From assembly GCA_949373145.1 (NCBI GenBank), contig CASICI010000001.1, forward strand, positions 1 through 64,000: a stretch of 64,000 bases of DNA, in the 5' to 3' direction. The notes below the pieces were generated by a model. That model saw only the letters and a list, made by a program, of their open reading frames with translations. It made no database searches and was not told where the DNA came from. Of the stretch, positions 46,599-56,300 are shown piece by piece (position 1 is the first letter of the stretch; each line of letters begins with the position of its first letter). The translations under genes were made by a program, and so were the position numbers. Source of the DNA: an uncultured Phycisphaerales bacterium. GTDB lineage: Bacteria > Planctomycetota > Phycisphaerae > Phycisphaerales > SM1A02.

Positions 46599-47132
46599 AT
46601 GACCACAGTCAATCGCCTGAACACCGAACGCCGTCGTCGAAACACTCGTCGCGGCTTCACCATCATCGAACTTCTGATCGTGATTGGAATTCTGCTCGCG
46701 ATCGGTGGCATCGTGTTGGTCAACGTCATCGGAGCCCAGGACCGCGCCGACGTCGGAGTGACCAAGGTGCAGATGCAGGGCATTGAAGATGGCCTGCAAC
46801 GATTCAGGGTCGACATGAAGCGCTGGCCCTCCGAAGAGGAGGGTGTCGCCGTCCTGTGGTCTTCGGGTGGACTCGAAGACGAAGAGGACTCCTCCAAATG
46901 GGGCGGTCCCTATCTGCAGAAGCCCGCACCGAACGATCAGTGGGGCAGTGCCTGGGTCTATCGAAACCCTTCCGAGATCGAGGGTCTCTCCTACGACCTG
47001 ATCTCGATCGGACCTGATCGTGAAGAAGGTACCGATGACGACCTCAACATCCACGACTCGATCGCCGGTGAAGATGGTTCGCTCGATGATGAATTCTCCG
47101 ACTTCGCCTCCACTCCGAGCGAGAACGGGTGA
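46599..47132 (+). CDS. gspG: Type II secretion system major pseudopilin G
   Basis: 177 residues, with GGAGAG before the start codon. The basic leader ends RRG, cleaved before FTIIELLIVIGILLAIGGI; Glu at +5 is present. The body matches the major pseudopilin: DRADVGVTKVQMQGIEDGLQ, then DMKRWPSEEEGVAVLW, WGGPYLQKPAPNDQWGSAW and the Ca-binding loop region SYDLISIGPDREEGTDDD. The last 30 residues are an extra acidic tail. It forms the shaft of the pseudopilus that pushes substrates through the secretin. The next gene begins 4 bases after the stop codon. Confidence 0.96.
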   Translation: MTTVNRLNTERRRRNTRRGFTIIELLIVIGILLAIGGIVLVNVIGAQDRADVGVTKVQMQGIEDGLQRFRVDMKRWPSEEEGVAVLWSSGGLEDEEDSSKWGGPYLQKPAPNDQWGSAWVYRNPSEIEGLSYDLISIGPDREEGTDDDLNIHDSIAGEDGSLDDEFSDFASTPSENG

Positions 47133-47136
47133 TCCG

Positions 47137-47853
47137 ATGGTTCGCGTGGCACGCGGACTGACGCTCATCGAGATTCTGGTCGCGCTGGGCATCGTCATCG
47201 CGCTCGCCGCTCTGGTGCTGCCCACGCTTTCATGGATGTCCCGCTTTCGTCCCCTCGACACTGCGTGTGAAGATGTTCAGGCGCTCTATCTGCGTGCACG
47301 TGCGCACGCCGCGGTCAATGGCCGTCCGGTTCGGATCCAACTCTCTCAATCCACGCTCGAAGCCGACTGGTTCGACGTCGAAGCACGCTCGCTCGACGGC
47401 ACCGATGAGCCCGGCGGCTCGGGTGACGATGGTGGTGGGGCGTCCGAGTCATCCTTTCCACTGGCCACCTGGTCCAGGGTCGGCCTTCAGGACGAGGTGC
47501 GTTATCAGGCACGATCCCGGTTTCTTTCAGCGGCATCCGACGAGTCGTCATCCCTGATTGAGTCGGATGATCTCGTTCTCGACGACGTGCTCGACACCAC
47601 GGTGCTTCTTGCGATTCTTCTTCCTGATGGAACGGCCATCTCGCGAGAAGAACTGGTTCTCAGCGATGCCATGGGTCGCACCCGGGGCATCCTGATCGAT
47701 GAGTTGACCGGTCGGGTCACCATCATCGAATCGGACACGATGCCCTCCGAGAATGATCGGCCAGCGAGCGAATCCGAGAGTGCGCCTCTTCGCGATCCCG
47801 CCGACTCGACCATGGATGATCTCACGGTGTCCGACGGGCGGGTGGGTTCGTGA
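47137..47853 (+). CDS. gspH: Type II secretion minor pseudopilin H-like
   Basis: 238 residues from the ATG at 47137. The prepilin signal is VARG before LTLIEILVALGIVIALAAL, with Glu at +5. The following region (TACEDVQALYLRARAHAAVNGRPVRIQL) is the GspH/FimT pattern of a long helix then strands. The C-terminal half is unusually acidic and Ser-rich, longer than in proteobacterial GspH. It would sit in the tip or shaft of the pseudopilus. The GTG of the next gene overlaps its stop codon. Confidence 0.85.
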   Translation: MVRVARGLTLIEILVALGIVIALAALVLPTLSWMSRFRPLDTACEDVQALYLRARAHAAVNGRPVRIQLSQSTLEADWFDVEARSLDGTDEPGGSGDDGGGASESSFPLATWSRVGLQDEVRYQARSRFLSAASDESSSLIESDDLVLDDVLDTTVLLAILLPDGTAISREELVLSDAMGRTRGILIDELTGRVTIIESDTMPSENDRPASESESAPLRDPADSTMDDLTVSDGRVGS

Positions 47854-48362
47854 GTCGTCGTGGTGGGCTTCTGCTCGAGGTCATGATCTCGATGGCACTC
47901 TTCATCGGTGCCGCGCTCGTCGTGCTCCGGGTGATGGGTGATGCACGAACCTCCCTGCAACGCTCGGCGGTTCTTCAGCGGGCGGTCGATCTCGCGATGA
48001 CACGCGTGGGTGAACTCGAACTCGGATTGGTCTCACTCGCCGATCTTCGTGGAATGGGACGACAGGAGCGTGGCGAGTTCGAGGACCTCGAGGCCAGCGC
48101 CGAGCCCCTCGGCATACGAGTCCGAACCGAACGAACGCAATGGGATGGACTGGTGCTTCTGGAACTCGACGTTCTCGATCCGGAACGAACCGATTCGACC
48201 GGAGACGATTTCGTGGTCCACAGCGTGCGAACGCTGGTGCGACTTTCCGAGGAGACCTTCGAAGACTTCGAGGATGATCCGATTCTCGATGATCTTCCTG
48301 AAACCGACGGCTCGACGCTCTTCGATGCCGAAATGGATCGCTTCGAGGGGGTGGTTCGATGA
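47850..48362 (+). CDS. gspI: Type II secretion minor pseudopilin I-like
   Basis: 170 residues from a GTG overlapping the previous stop codon (GTGA). The prepilin signal is MSRRG before GLLLEVMISMALFIGAALVV; Glu at +5 is conserved. The phrase LLEVMISMALF is close to the GspI consensus LLEVLVALAIF. The soluble part is short and acidic (FEDFEDDPILDDL). Position between H and J supports the call. Predicted to form the pseudopilus tip complex with J and K. It overlaps gspJ by 4 bases (ATGA). Confidence 0.8.
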   Translation: MSRRGGLLLEVMISMALFIGAALVVLRVMGDARTSLQRSAVLQRAVDLAMTRVGELELGLVSLADLRGMGRQERGEFEDLEASAEPLGIRVRTERTQWDGLVLLELDVLDPERTDSTGDDFVVHSVRTLVRLSEETFEDFEDDPILDDLPETDGSTLFDAEMDRFEGVVR

Positions 48363-49117
48363 TCAGTCGTTCCACCGTGCGTGGGTTCAGTCTGCTCGAG
48401 ACCCTGATCGCGCTCGGGCTCATCGGAGTTCTGATCGGAACCATCGGTCTTTTCGTGAACCAGATCGCGGCCAGCCGGACGCAACTCCGTGCGTCGACGG
48501 GTCGGGACGCGTTTGCAACCGCGATCTTCGACGGTCTTGAAACGGCGTTGATGACCGCGATCGCCCGGACTGGAACGGGGTCCCCGGGGATCATCGGAAC
48601 ATCAAGCGGGGTCTCGGTCGCGCATGATGGTGTGGTGGTGTCTCGAGTCTTCGGTGACATTCCGCAGATGGTGTTCGCCCCTGAATCCACCCTCCGCTTC
48701 GAGTTCGATGAGTCTTCGGGAGCGGTCCGCCTCAGTCGTGATGATTCGTCCTCCCCCGTGAGCGAGACGCCACTCGGTGCCGTCAGGTTTCGGTATCTCT
48801 CGAACGGTGACTGGTTCAGCTCATGGAACTCATTCGACAGCGGAGGACTTCCTGCCGCGATCGAATGTTCGATCTGGTGGATCGCCCCCTTCGAAGACGA
48901 GACGTCGCTCGGGGACTTCGAATCCGATCTCGTCGGTTCGGATGGAGATGACCTTGGAGATGAACCTGGTGATGACATGCCATCGAATCCACCTGACCGA
49001 ATTCGATTGATGCGTGTTCCAGACGGCGGTGTCTTCGAAACCGATGACGCTCTCGGTACGAACGCGGAGGCGACATCCTCGTTTCAGGACGAGTCGTTTG
49101 TCGGAGGTGATGAATGA
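48359..49117 (+). CDS. gspJ: Type II secretion minor pseudopilin J-like
   Basis: 252 residues. The prepilin signal is TVRG before FSLLETLIALGLIGVLIGT, Glu at +5 present. The longer soluble part (about 210 residues, beta-rich, then an Asp/Gly-rich region near LGDEPGDDMPSNP) fits GspJ, which is larger than H and I. Identity rests on the fold pattern and on position before gspK. Start and stop codons overlap both neighbours by 4 bases, so I, J and K should be translated in a coupled way. Confidence 0.8.
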   Translation: MISRSTVRGFSLLETLIALGLIGVLIGTIGLFVNQIAASRTQLRASTGRDAFATAIFDGLETALMTAIARTGTGSPGIIGTSSGVSVAHDGVVVSRVFGDIPQMVFAPESTLRFEFDESSGAVRLSRDDSSSPVSETPLGAVRFRYLSNGDWFSSWNSFDSGGLPAAIECSIWWIAPFEDETSLGDFESDLVGSDGDDLGDEPGDDMPSNPPDRIRLMRVPDGGVFETDDALGTNAEATSSFQDESFVGGDE

Positions 49118-50439
49118 TGTCGCCTTCGCATGAAGTCCGTCGTGGATTCGCACTCATCGCGGTCCTTCTCGTGATCGGTGCGAGCACCCTCGCGGTGACG
49201 ATCTTTCTCAGGTGGTCGAGCGCTGAAATCGCGATCGCCTCCGCCAGTGCGGAACGTTCTCGTTCCCGACTGCTGGTCGATTCCGGTGTCGCCATCGTTC
49301 TTTCGGAACTTGAAGCCCAGCGCGAAGTCATTCTCGAAGGACGGCGACCCCAACTCGAGCGGACCTACGTCGTGCATGAAGGGGCGGTCGTTTCGAGCAT
49401 CATCCGTCTGCTCTCGGTCGGCCCAGAACGGGAACCGCTCGTACCCGTCGGTGGTCTTCTTGATCTGAATCGTGCGACATCGGATCAACTCCAGGCGACC
49501 GGGGCGCTCACTCAGGATCAGGCGGATCGGATCATCGAGACCCGTTCGACGATGTCCGGGGGTCGATATCGCTCGCTCGAGGATCTTCTGAGCATCACCT
49601 CGGATGATGGGAGCTTCATCGTCACTCCGGAGATGATCTACGGCCCTCTCGAGGATCTTCGTCCCGCGCGCGAGGTGCTCGCGCTGGAGGAGGATCGCGG
49701 CGAGCGGGCTCTTCGAGCACTCGGGACCACCCGCACCTCCCGCTTGTCCGATCTCCTGACCGTTCATTCCTTCGAGCCCATGGTGCAACGAGACGGCACC
49801 TGGCGCATCGACATCTCGGTGCCCTATTCAGAGGAGCTCGGCCTTCGTTTCGACCGGACCTTCGGCGAAGGTGCGGGGGAGGCTCTGCGCAGAATCAAGA
49901 CGAGTGTCGATCTGAAAGATGATGTGACGCTCGGTGCGGTCGTCGCGCAGGTGGTGGACATCGCTGATCAGGCGCGCACCCTCGACACGCTCACCGCCGA
50001 AGGTCGTTGGGCGTCGGGCAGGATCGACATCAACACGGCGCCGTTGGAGGTTCTTCAGACTCTGCCCGGACTTGACTCGGAATCGGCGTCCGCGCTGGTG
50101 GACGTGCGTGATTCACTGAATGCCTCCGCCCAGGCGGACATCACGTGGCCACGCGATCAAAATCTCATCACGCCCAGCACCATGTACGGTCTCTACGGCC
50201 TCATCACGAATCGCACCTGGCTCTGGAAGCTTCGATTCGCAGCCGGCACCGTGCCTTCCGAGGACACCGACTCGGCACTCGAAAACCCGGTGATGGTCGA
50301 ACTGGTGGTGGATCTCTCCGGACCACGTCCTCGTCTTGCTTCGTTGCGAGACATCGGAAGACTCGATCTCGCCGCTCGGCTGTTGGAACAGGATTCCCCT
50401 CGCCGAAGCCGCACCATTCGCGACCACTTCCGACGATGA
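49114..50439 (+). CDS. gspK: Type II secretion pseudopilin K-like (helix-hairpin-helix), probable frameshift at the end
   Basis: 441 residues as read. The signal EVRRG precedes FALIAVLLVIGASTLAV; there is no Glu at +5, which is the mark of GspK, the pseudopilus tip cap. Two helix-hairpin-helix-like segments typical of GspK follow: LLDLNRATSDQLQATGAL (about 111-128) and RIDINTAPLEVLQTLPGL (about 303-320). The last residues SPRRSRTIRDHFRR look out of frame. Shifting by one at a CCCC run (about 50397) continues with PLAEAAPFATTSDDERV and a Glu/Ser/Pro-rich tail to a stop codon at 50635, a better end. So the true C-terminus is probably at 50635, 45 bases before the next gene. Confidence 0.85.
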   Translation: MMSPSHEVRRGFALIAVLLVIGASTLAVTIFLRWSSAEIAIASASAERSRSRLLVDSGVAIVLSELEAQREVILEGRRPQLERTYVVHEGAVVSSIIRLLSVGPEREPLVPVGGLLDLNRATSDQLQATGALTQDQADRIIETRSTMSGGRYRSLEDLLSITSDDGSFIVTPEMIYGPLEDLRPAREVLALEEDRGERALRALGTTRTSRLSDLLTVHSFEPMVQRDGTWRIDISVPYSEELGLRFDRTFGEGAGEALRRIKTSVDLKDDVTLGAVVAQVVDIADQARTLDTLTAEGRWASGRIDINTAPLEVLQTLPGLDSESASALVDVRDSLNASAQADITWPRDQNLITPSTMYGLYGLITNRTWLWKLRFAAGTVPSEDTDSALENPVMVELVVDLSGPRPRLASLRDIGRLDLAARLLEQDSPRRSRTIRDHFRR

Positions 50440-50679
50440 ACGCGTCCCGTTCGCAGCCGGTGATGACTCCGAGGAACCCGAGGCAGGGTCGCTTCTGGAC
50501 TCTCTGGCGCGTTTCGAAGAGGGCCTCCAACCACCGGAAGAGGAGTCTTCCGAGGCTTCAGAGCCCTCGGCGGAGGCACCTTCCGCGGCGCCATCCGAGG
50601 AACAACGCCCCCGGGGACGTTGGTCTTCCGACTGAGGTCGATATAGGATCCATCCACGCGGAAAGGAAGCCGCGCCCTA

Positions 50680-52164
50680 TGGCCACTCGAAACTTCATCG
50701 CGATCGATTTTCTCCCACCGCCGTCTCCGAGCGATCGAAGCGGTGGCGCATCGTGGTGGAATCAAGGTCCTGCGTTCGCTTTCCGACGAACTCCCCGAAG
50801 GAATCACGTCAGGATGATGCCTCCGCGCTGGGCCGTTGGATCGGACGCCGTCTTCGAGAGTCGGGCCTCCAGCGCGGACAACGCGATCTTCTCCGTCAAC
50901 CGTGAACATGCGGTCACGCGCAGGCTCACCCTGCCCACCACGAATTCGGATGAACTCCCCTCCATGGTCGAATTGTCCTTGAAGAAGGGATCTCCCCATC
51001 GATTCCGATCAGGCGGTGATCGACTTCATCGAGGTGGACCGCCAGGAGACGACGAGTGTCGTCCTTGCCTGCGCGATTCCTCGCGAGGTCCTCACTCGTG
51101 TCTCGGACGTCGCGGAAGCCGCCGGTGTCACCGTCGCCTCGATCTCCCTCCGTTGTTTCGGAACGGCCAAGCTGCTCGGATCCCTTCCCGAAAACCAGGG
51201 ACGCAATGCGCTTGCGATCGATCTGGGTGCCGGTGGATTCGAATTCGTCATCGCGAACGACGAATCGATCGGCTTCGCGCGCGGTGTCGAAGTGCTTCCC
51301 GGTTCCGAGGAGTCCGAAGAGGTTCTGGTCACCGAGATCAGGCGCACCTGGATCAGTCACACGCTTGCCGATGGAAGCAACGAACAGATCGAATCAGGCG
51401 TGCTTCTTGCCACATCCGATGTGGCGCACCGGCTGGAGCTTGATGTCAGTCGCGCTCTGGGTCTGGATGTGATCGCGCTTGACGCCCATCCCATGGTCCG
51501 CGTGCCCGCGGACTTCGACTCCGACACCTGGCCGCTCGCCGGGTTGTTGTTGACGCGCTTTCAGGGTTCGGCGGCCATCAACTTCGCGGCACCTCGCAAG
51601 GCACCCGATCTTCAGGCCCGGCGTCGACAACGCGTGCTGCTCGTTCTGGGTCTGGTTCTGGTCGCCGCCTTCGGTGGTTGGACCCTTGGAAACAGGTCTC
51701 TTTCGTCCACTCGTGGCTCCAATGCCGACCTCGCCGCCAAAGCGAAGTCCGCGTTGAAGGAGTACCACCGAAACCGCCGTGACGGGTTCCGCCTTGAGCA
51801 TCTCGAGGCATGGGCCGCGATCGATCCCGACTGGTTGAGTCATGTCGAGTCGATACGAAGCTTCATTCCGGATCCCTCCCGAGTGGTGCTTGACGATCTT
51901 TCATTCGCACTCGTCACCGGTGGGATCGATCACGAGAAGCGCACGGGTTTCGGTGAAGTCGTTGAAGTACGCATGGAGATCGCCGGTGAATCGATCGATC
52001 GCGCGACCATCGATGGCGTGCGCGCCCAGCTGGTCGCTGAAGAGACCGTTCGATTGAAATCGAACGGCTCCGAAAAAACCGGAGGTCGCCGCTTGCAGGT
52101 GCCTTTCGACTTTCAACTTCGCACCGATGTGGAAAGTGCAACCGAATCGGGGGGTGGGTCGTGA
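50680..52164 (+). CDS. PilM/GspL-like cytoplasmic actin-fold protein, frameshifted at the N-terminus
   Basis: Start ATG at 50680 (ATRNFIAIDF, the beginning of an actin-like fold). The next 330 bases change frame at least four times: near 50717 (TTTTCTCC), 50812, 50890 and 50985. The joined reading gives HRRLRAIEAVAHRGGIKVLR, then DDASALGRWIGRRLRESGL, FSVNREHAVTRRLTLP and VIDFIEVDRQETTSVVLACA. From 51016 on the frame is clean: ALAIDLGAGGFEFVIAND (phosphate-binding strand) and one membrane helix at about nt 51623-51690 (VLLVLGLVLVAAFGGWTLG). A periplasmic part with a ferredoxin-like end follows. This is the GspL layout (cytoplasmic PilM-like domain, helix, periplasmic domain), which links the ATPase to the platform. 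About 490 residues in all. Confidence 0.75.
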
Positions 52165-53153
52165 GCGAATTCATCCGACCATTCACCCGCGGGCGAGGTC
52201 TCATTCTCACTCTGATTCTGATGTTCATCCTCGTCGGTGTGCTGGGCTACTTCCAGGGATCGGGTCGACTGAACGGGCAGTTGGACGCGCTCGCGGAGAA
52301 GCGTACGACCTACATCAACGTGATGAACACGGTCCGAGCTCAACGGGAGAACCTCCCGGAATCGCGTGCACGCGAAACCGCCCTGGTCGAGCGAACCCTG
52401 GGCCCCGACGTCGAATCCGTCGACAGTCGGATCAGGCAACGATTGTTCGCACTCGCTCAGTCGAGCGGACTCGGACGAATCTCGGTCTCGACTCAGGGCG
52501 TCACCGCTCGCAGGACCCCCGCACGAAGCGAATTTCGTCGAAGTGGTGACGAGAAGACGCTTCGGGACGAAGTTGATTTCGTGGAGTTGACCGCCTCCCT
52601 GTCCGGGCGCGGCACCTACCCGCAGGCCATCGATCTGGTGGCTCGAATTCACTCCGATGGGTGGTTGAAGCGAGTCACTGAAACGAACTTCAATCCGGAT
52701 CCGAAGGGCGAATTCGTCGATGTCATGGTGCGGGTGACCACCATTTTCGTTCCGGATCGCGAGCATGAGGAAGCCATCGTCGAGGGTGTGTACGACGATT
52801 CCAGACTTCGCTCGATTCTGACTTCGAATCCCTTCGCGCTTCCGAAGCCACCCCCGGTCGAAGTCGTCTCGACTCCCCGGCCCGTGACGCCTGAGCCTGC
52901 GAAGGTCGCGCCCCCGGGATTCCCCTACGCCCTCTGGATGTTGACCGGTGCGGTGGTCGGGCCTGATGGACCTGAAGCCTGGGTTCGCAACACCAGGACC
53001 AATGAACGGCGCTCGCTTTCAGCCGGTGATCGTCTTGGAAAGGCTGTTTTCGTCGATGTGGACGGTGAACACGCGGTCTTCACGATCCAGTCACGGACCT
53101 TCAGGGTGCGAACCGGACGTTCCCTCGAGAACGCCTCGAAGCCTTCCCGGTAG
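52161..53153 (+). CDS. GspM/PilO-like protein with C-terminal GspC-type HR-like domain
   Basis: 330 residues from a GTG overlapping the previous stop codon. One N-terminal membrane helix (LILTLILMFILVGVLGYF, about 14-31) is followed by a coiled-coil-like stretch and an alpha-beta domain (VDFVELTASLSGRGTYPQAI, IHSDGWLKRVTETNFN), the PilO/GspM pattern. Then comes a Pro-rich linker (about 225-255) and a last domain, WMLTGAVVGPDGPEAWVRNT, RLGKAVFVDVDGEHAVFTI. That is the small beta-barrel pattern of the GspC homology region or PilP. In known systems these are separate proteins. The HR domain contacts the secretin N0 domain, and the gene immediately downstream encodes a secretin-like protein. The domain call is by pattern. 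Confidence 0.65.
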   Translation: MSEFIRPFTRGRGLILTLILMFILVGVLGYFQGSGRLNGQLDALAEKRTTYINVMNTVRAQRENLPESRARETALVERTLGPDVESVDSRIRQRLFALAQSSGLGRISVSTQGVTARRTPARSEFRRSGDEKTLRDEVDFVELTASLSGRGTYPQAIDLVARIHSDGWLKRVTETNFNPDPKGEFVDVMVRVTTIFVPDREHEEAIVEGVYDDSRLRSILTSNPFALPKPPPVEVVSTPRPVTPEPAKVAPPGFPYALWMLTGAVVGPDGPEAWVRNTRTNERRSLSAGDRLGKAVFVDVDGEHAVFTIQSRTFRVRTGRSLENASKPSR

Positions 53154-53392
53154 GGCCCGGGGCGGCTTCACAGTGCGGCGTTTGTCTTTCGTCGAGTGTC
53201 TCATGGCGGGTGCCTTGGTCGATCGACTCGACCTCTCGCTGGCCACACGACCCCCTCACATCGGCTTCGAAGAACCCGACAAGACCATATTCATCGGATG
53301 AATCCCGCCCTAAAACGGTGCGAGAGGTGATTTTCCACGGTAATATCGGAACAACAAGCGACGGCAGGAGGCTGTTGCAAAGGAGATGCGCG

Positions 53393-56300
53393 ATGTCGGA
53401 TGCCCGCTTTGGATGGCTGGCCCGGTTGTTCCCTGTGACTGGAACGCTGTGCTGTGCACTTTGGTTCGTTGGTTCGTCGGCTGCGGCGTCTGCGTCGAGC
53501 GAGGTGCTTCAGGACGAGACCGCCGAGACCGAGGTCGTTGAGACCGACGGTCTTGATGACTCGGTCGAAGTCAGGTTCAACTTCAAGGATCAGACCTGGG
53601 ACGAGATCATCGATTTCTTCTCACGGTCGACCGGTCTTCCGGTGGTTCGTGAAACGGAGGTCCCGCAGGGCACGGTCACGTACATCTACCCGGAGCCCTA
53701 TCCGCTGCCCGAAGCCCTCGAGACCTTGAACATCCTGCTTCAGACCCAGGGTGTGATGGTCCGTCGCGAACGTGATCGCCTGTACCTTCAGAAGCTTTCC
53801 GAAATGCAGCGCGAGAACATTCCGACCTTCGTCGGCAAGCTGCCCTCCGAAGTCACCGACGACCAGGTCGTCACGGTCCTGATCCCGCTGGTGAACGCCA
53901 CACCCAGCACCATCGCCGAACAACTCGCCAACCTCGTCGCCAGCTATGGCTCGGTGACCGCGCTGCCACGGCAGAATGCCGTGATCGTCGTGGAAACCGC
54001 CGCACAGATCAGGCGCATCCAGAAGATCATCGATGAGATCGACCGTGAGGATGTCGAGAACCTTCTCGAATACATCCCCGTTCGTCATTCCACCGCGGTC
54101 GAGATGGTGAAGTCCCTGACGTCGCTCATGAGCGAGCGGGTCGTGAAGTACGTCGTCAATGCCAAGGGCAAGCAGATCAAGGTCGAGGACGAGGAACTTC
54201 CCGGTCTGAAGATCACCCCCGATGAACGCACCAACGCGATCATCGTGAAGGGAACGCGAGCTCGAATCGACCAGCTGAAGGAGACCATCCTCCTGCTCGA
54301 CGTCCCGCAGGGTTCCGTCGGTGGGGCACGGATGATGCGAACGGTTTCGGTGGGTCGAGTCGCCCCTCAGGCCGCCGCGACGAAACTGCGTGAGTTCTAT
54401 GAATCGGTTTCCGAGGAGATGCGTCCGACCGTGGTGGCACTCGATGATGTCGACAAGATCACGATCGTCGGTGATTCCGTTCTGGTCGAGGATGGCATCA
54501 CGCTGCTTTCCGATCTCGATGATCTCCCCGGCGGGTCATCATCCGCCTCCGGACAGAGCACCGAACTTCTGGCCATCACGCATGGGACGCCTGCTTCCGT
54601 GATCGATGCGATCAAGCCGATGCTCGGCTCCCGCACCTCTCGAAACCTGCTTCTTCTTCCCGGGCCCGATGGTGCATCGATCATCGTCACCGGTTCCTCC
54701 GCCGAGATCTCGAGAGTCCGAGGGATCCTGGATCTGATCGACCGACCTTCCAGCGTCGAGAGAGCGGTCGAGTTCCTCACCATCGAATCCAGCGATCCCC
54801 AGCGGGCGATTCGGCGTGCCACGGCGATCTACAACTCTCTTCACGGAGAATCCGATCCTCTCTATACGATGAAGATCGAATTCGATCAGTCGACGCGCGG
54901 ACTCACCCTGACCGGTGGCGTCATCGCCATCGAGCGTTTTCGAAAGGCGCTCACCCAGGCGGAAGCGATGATCATCGCACCTCGGACCGTTCGTCAGTTG
55001 TCCGTGACGAATGTGTCACCAAGCGCGATCGAGGCGCGGATGCAGTCGATGGCGGCCAAGCTCCTCGACCCCAGAGACGGCACCCGATTCGAAGCGCCTC
55101 GCTTCGAATCGATCGATGAACTCGGACTTCTGATCGTGGAATCGGATCCGGATGATCTCGAGCGGATCACCACGCTGCTCGCGCAGTTGGACGTGATCGA
55201 TGCCGGTCGACGTTCGATGATGATCGATCTCGAAGTCGCACGAGCGGCCGATGTGAAGACACAGCTCGAGGCGATGATCGAGGCCGCGCCCATCGTGGTG
55301 TCCGGTCGCACGATGCCTGCGCCCACCATCACCGAAATCGAACAGATCAACGCCCTGCGCGTCCTCGGTGACGAAGAGACCCTCGCCTTCATCGGCAGGT
55401 ACGCCGCCCAGCTGGACACCATCGAGATGTCGGACATGCCACCGATGCGTTTTCTTCAGGTGCGGACCGCGGATGTTCAGAATCTCGCTCGCTCGCTGAC
55501 TCAGGGATATGCGATGCGTTCCGCCGAGGAGCGAGCTTCGAAGCCGGTCCGGATCGAACCCGATCTGCAGACCAACTCCCTGGTGATCATCGCGCACCCC
55601 GAAGTGTTCGAGGAGATCGCGTCGATCGTCACTCAGCTGAACGACGTCAATCGTCTCGATGCGGAGGATCGGGAGATCAGAATCTTCCCGCTTCGTGTCG
55701 CCCGCGCGGAAGAGCTTGCTCGAACGCTGGATGACATGTTCCCGCAGCCACCTCTGCCACGTGATTCCCGTGGCCGGCCCCGTCCTGAACTCCAGCAGCC
55801 ACGTGAAGTCGTGGTGCGTGCCGATCGTCAGACCAATTCGATCATCGTCGATGCCCCGACGCAGCGAATGGCCGGATTTCAGAAACTCGTCGATCAGCTC
55901 GATCGGACCCAGCTCGCGGACGAATCCGAGATTCGCACCTGGAAGCTCCTTCGAAGCGAATTGGACTCGGTCGCGAGAACGCTCACCCGCATCGCGGATT
56001 CGGGCGGGTTCGGAAGCACCGACGCTGCCGGCTCCGCATCGGTCATGATCTCGACCGAGCCAGCGAGCGGCACGCTTCTGGTGTCAGGTCCCCCCGAGAT
56101 CTTCGCCCAGATCGATGAGATCATCACCGCGCTCGAGGCGGATGACGCCACTCCTCGCACCGGCCTGCGATTCTTCAGACTTCAGACCGCTCGTGCCATG
56201 GAACTGGAACCTCTCGTCCGCGAGATTCTTTCCGCACGTCTTCGCGAGGAGATCCCAGGTGGTGATGCTCAGGTCGACGGTCTGCTTGAAGTCAGCTCCG

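Noticed and set aside
50145-51443. A 432-codon plus-strand frame spanning gspK and the GspL-like gene
   Set aside because: Arg/Ser/His-rich sequence in the wrong phase of two real genes; it exists only because frame is lost in that stretch.
53172-53301. A 42-codon frame between the GspM-like gene and the giant gene
   Set aside because: Too short, no ribosome site and no recognisable pattern; probably chance or untranslated leader.
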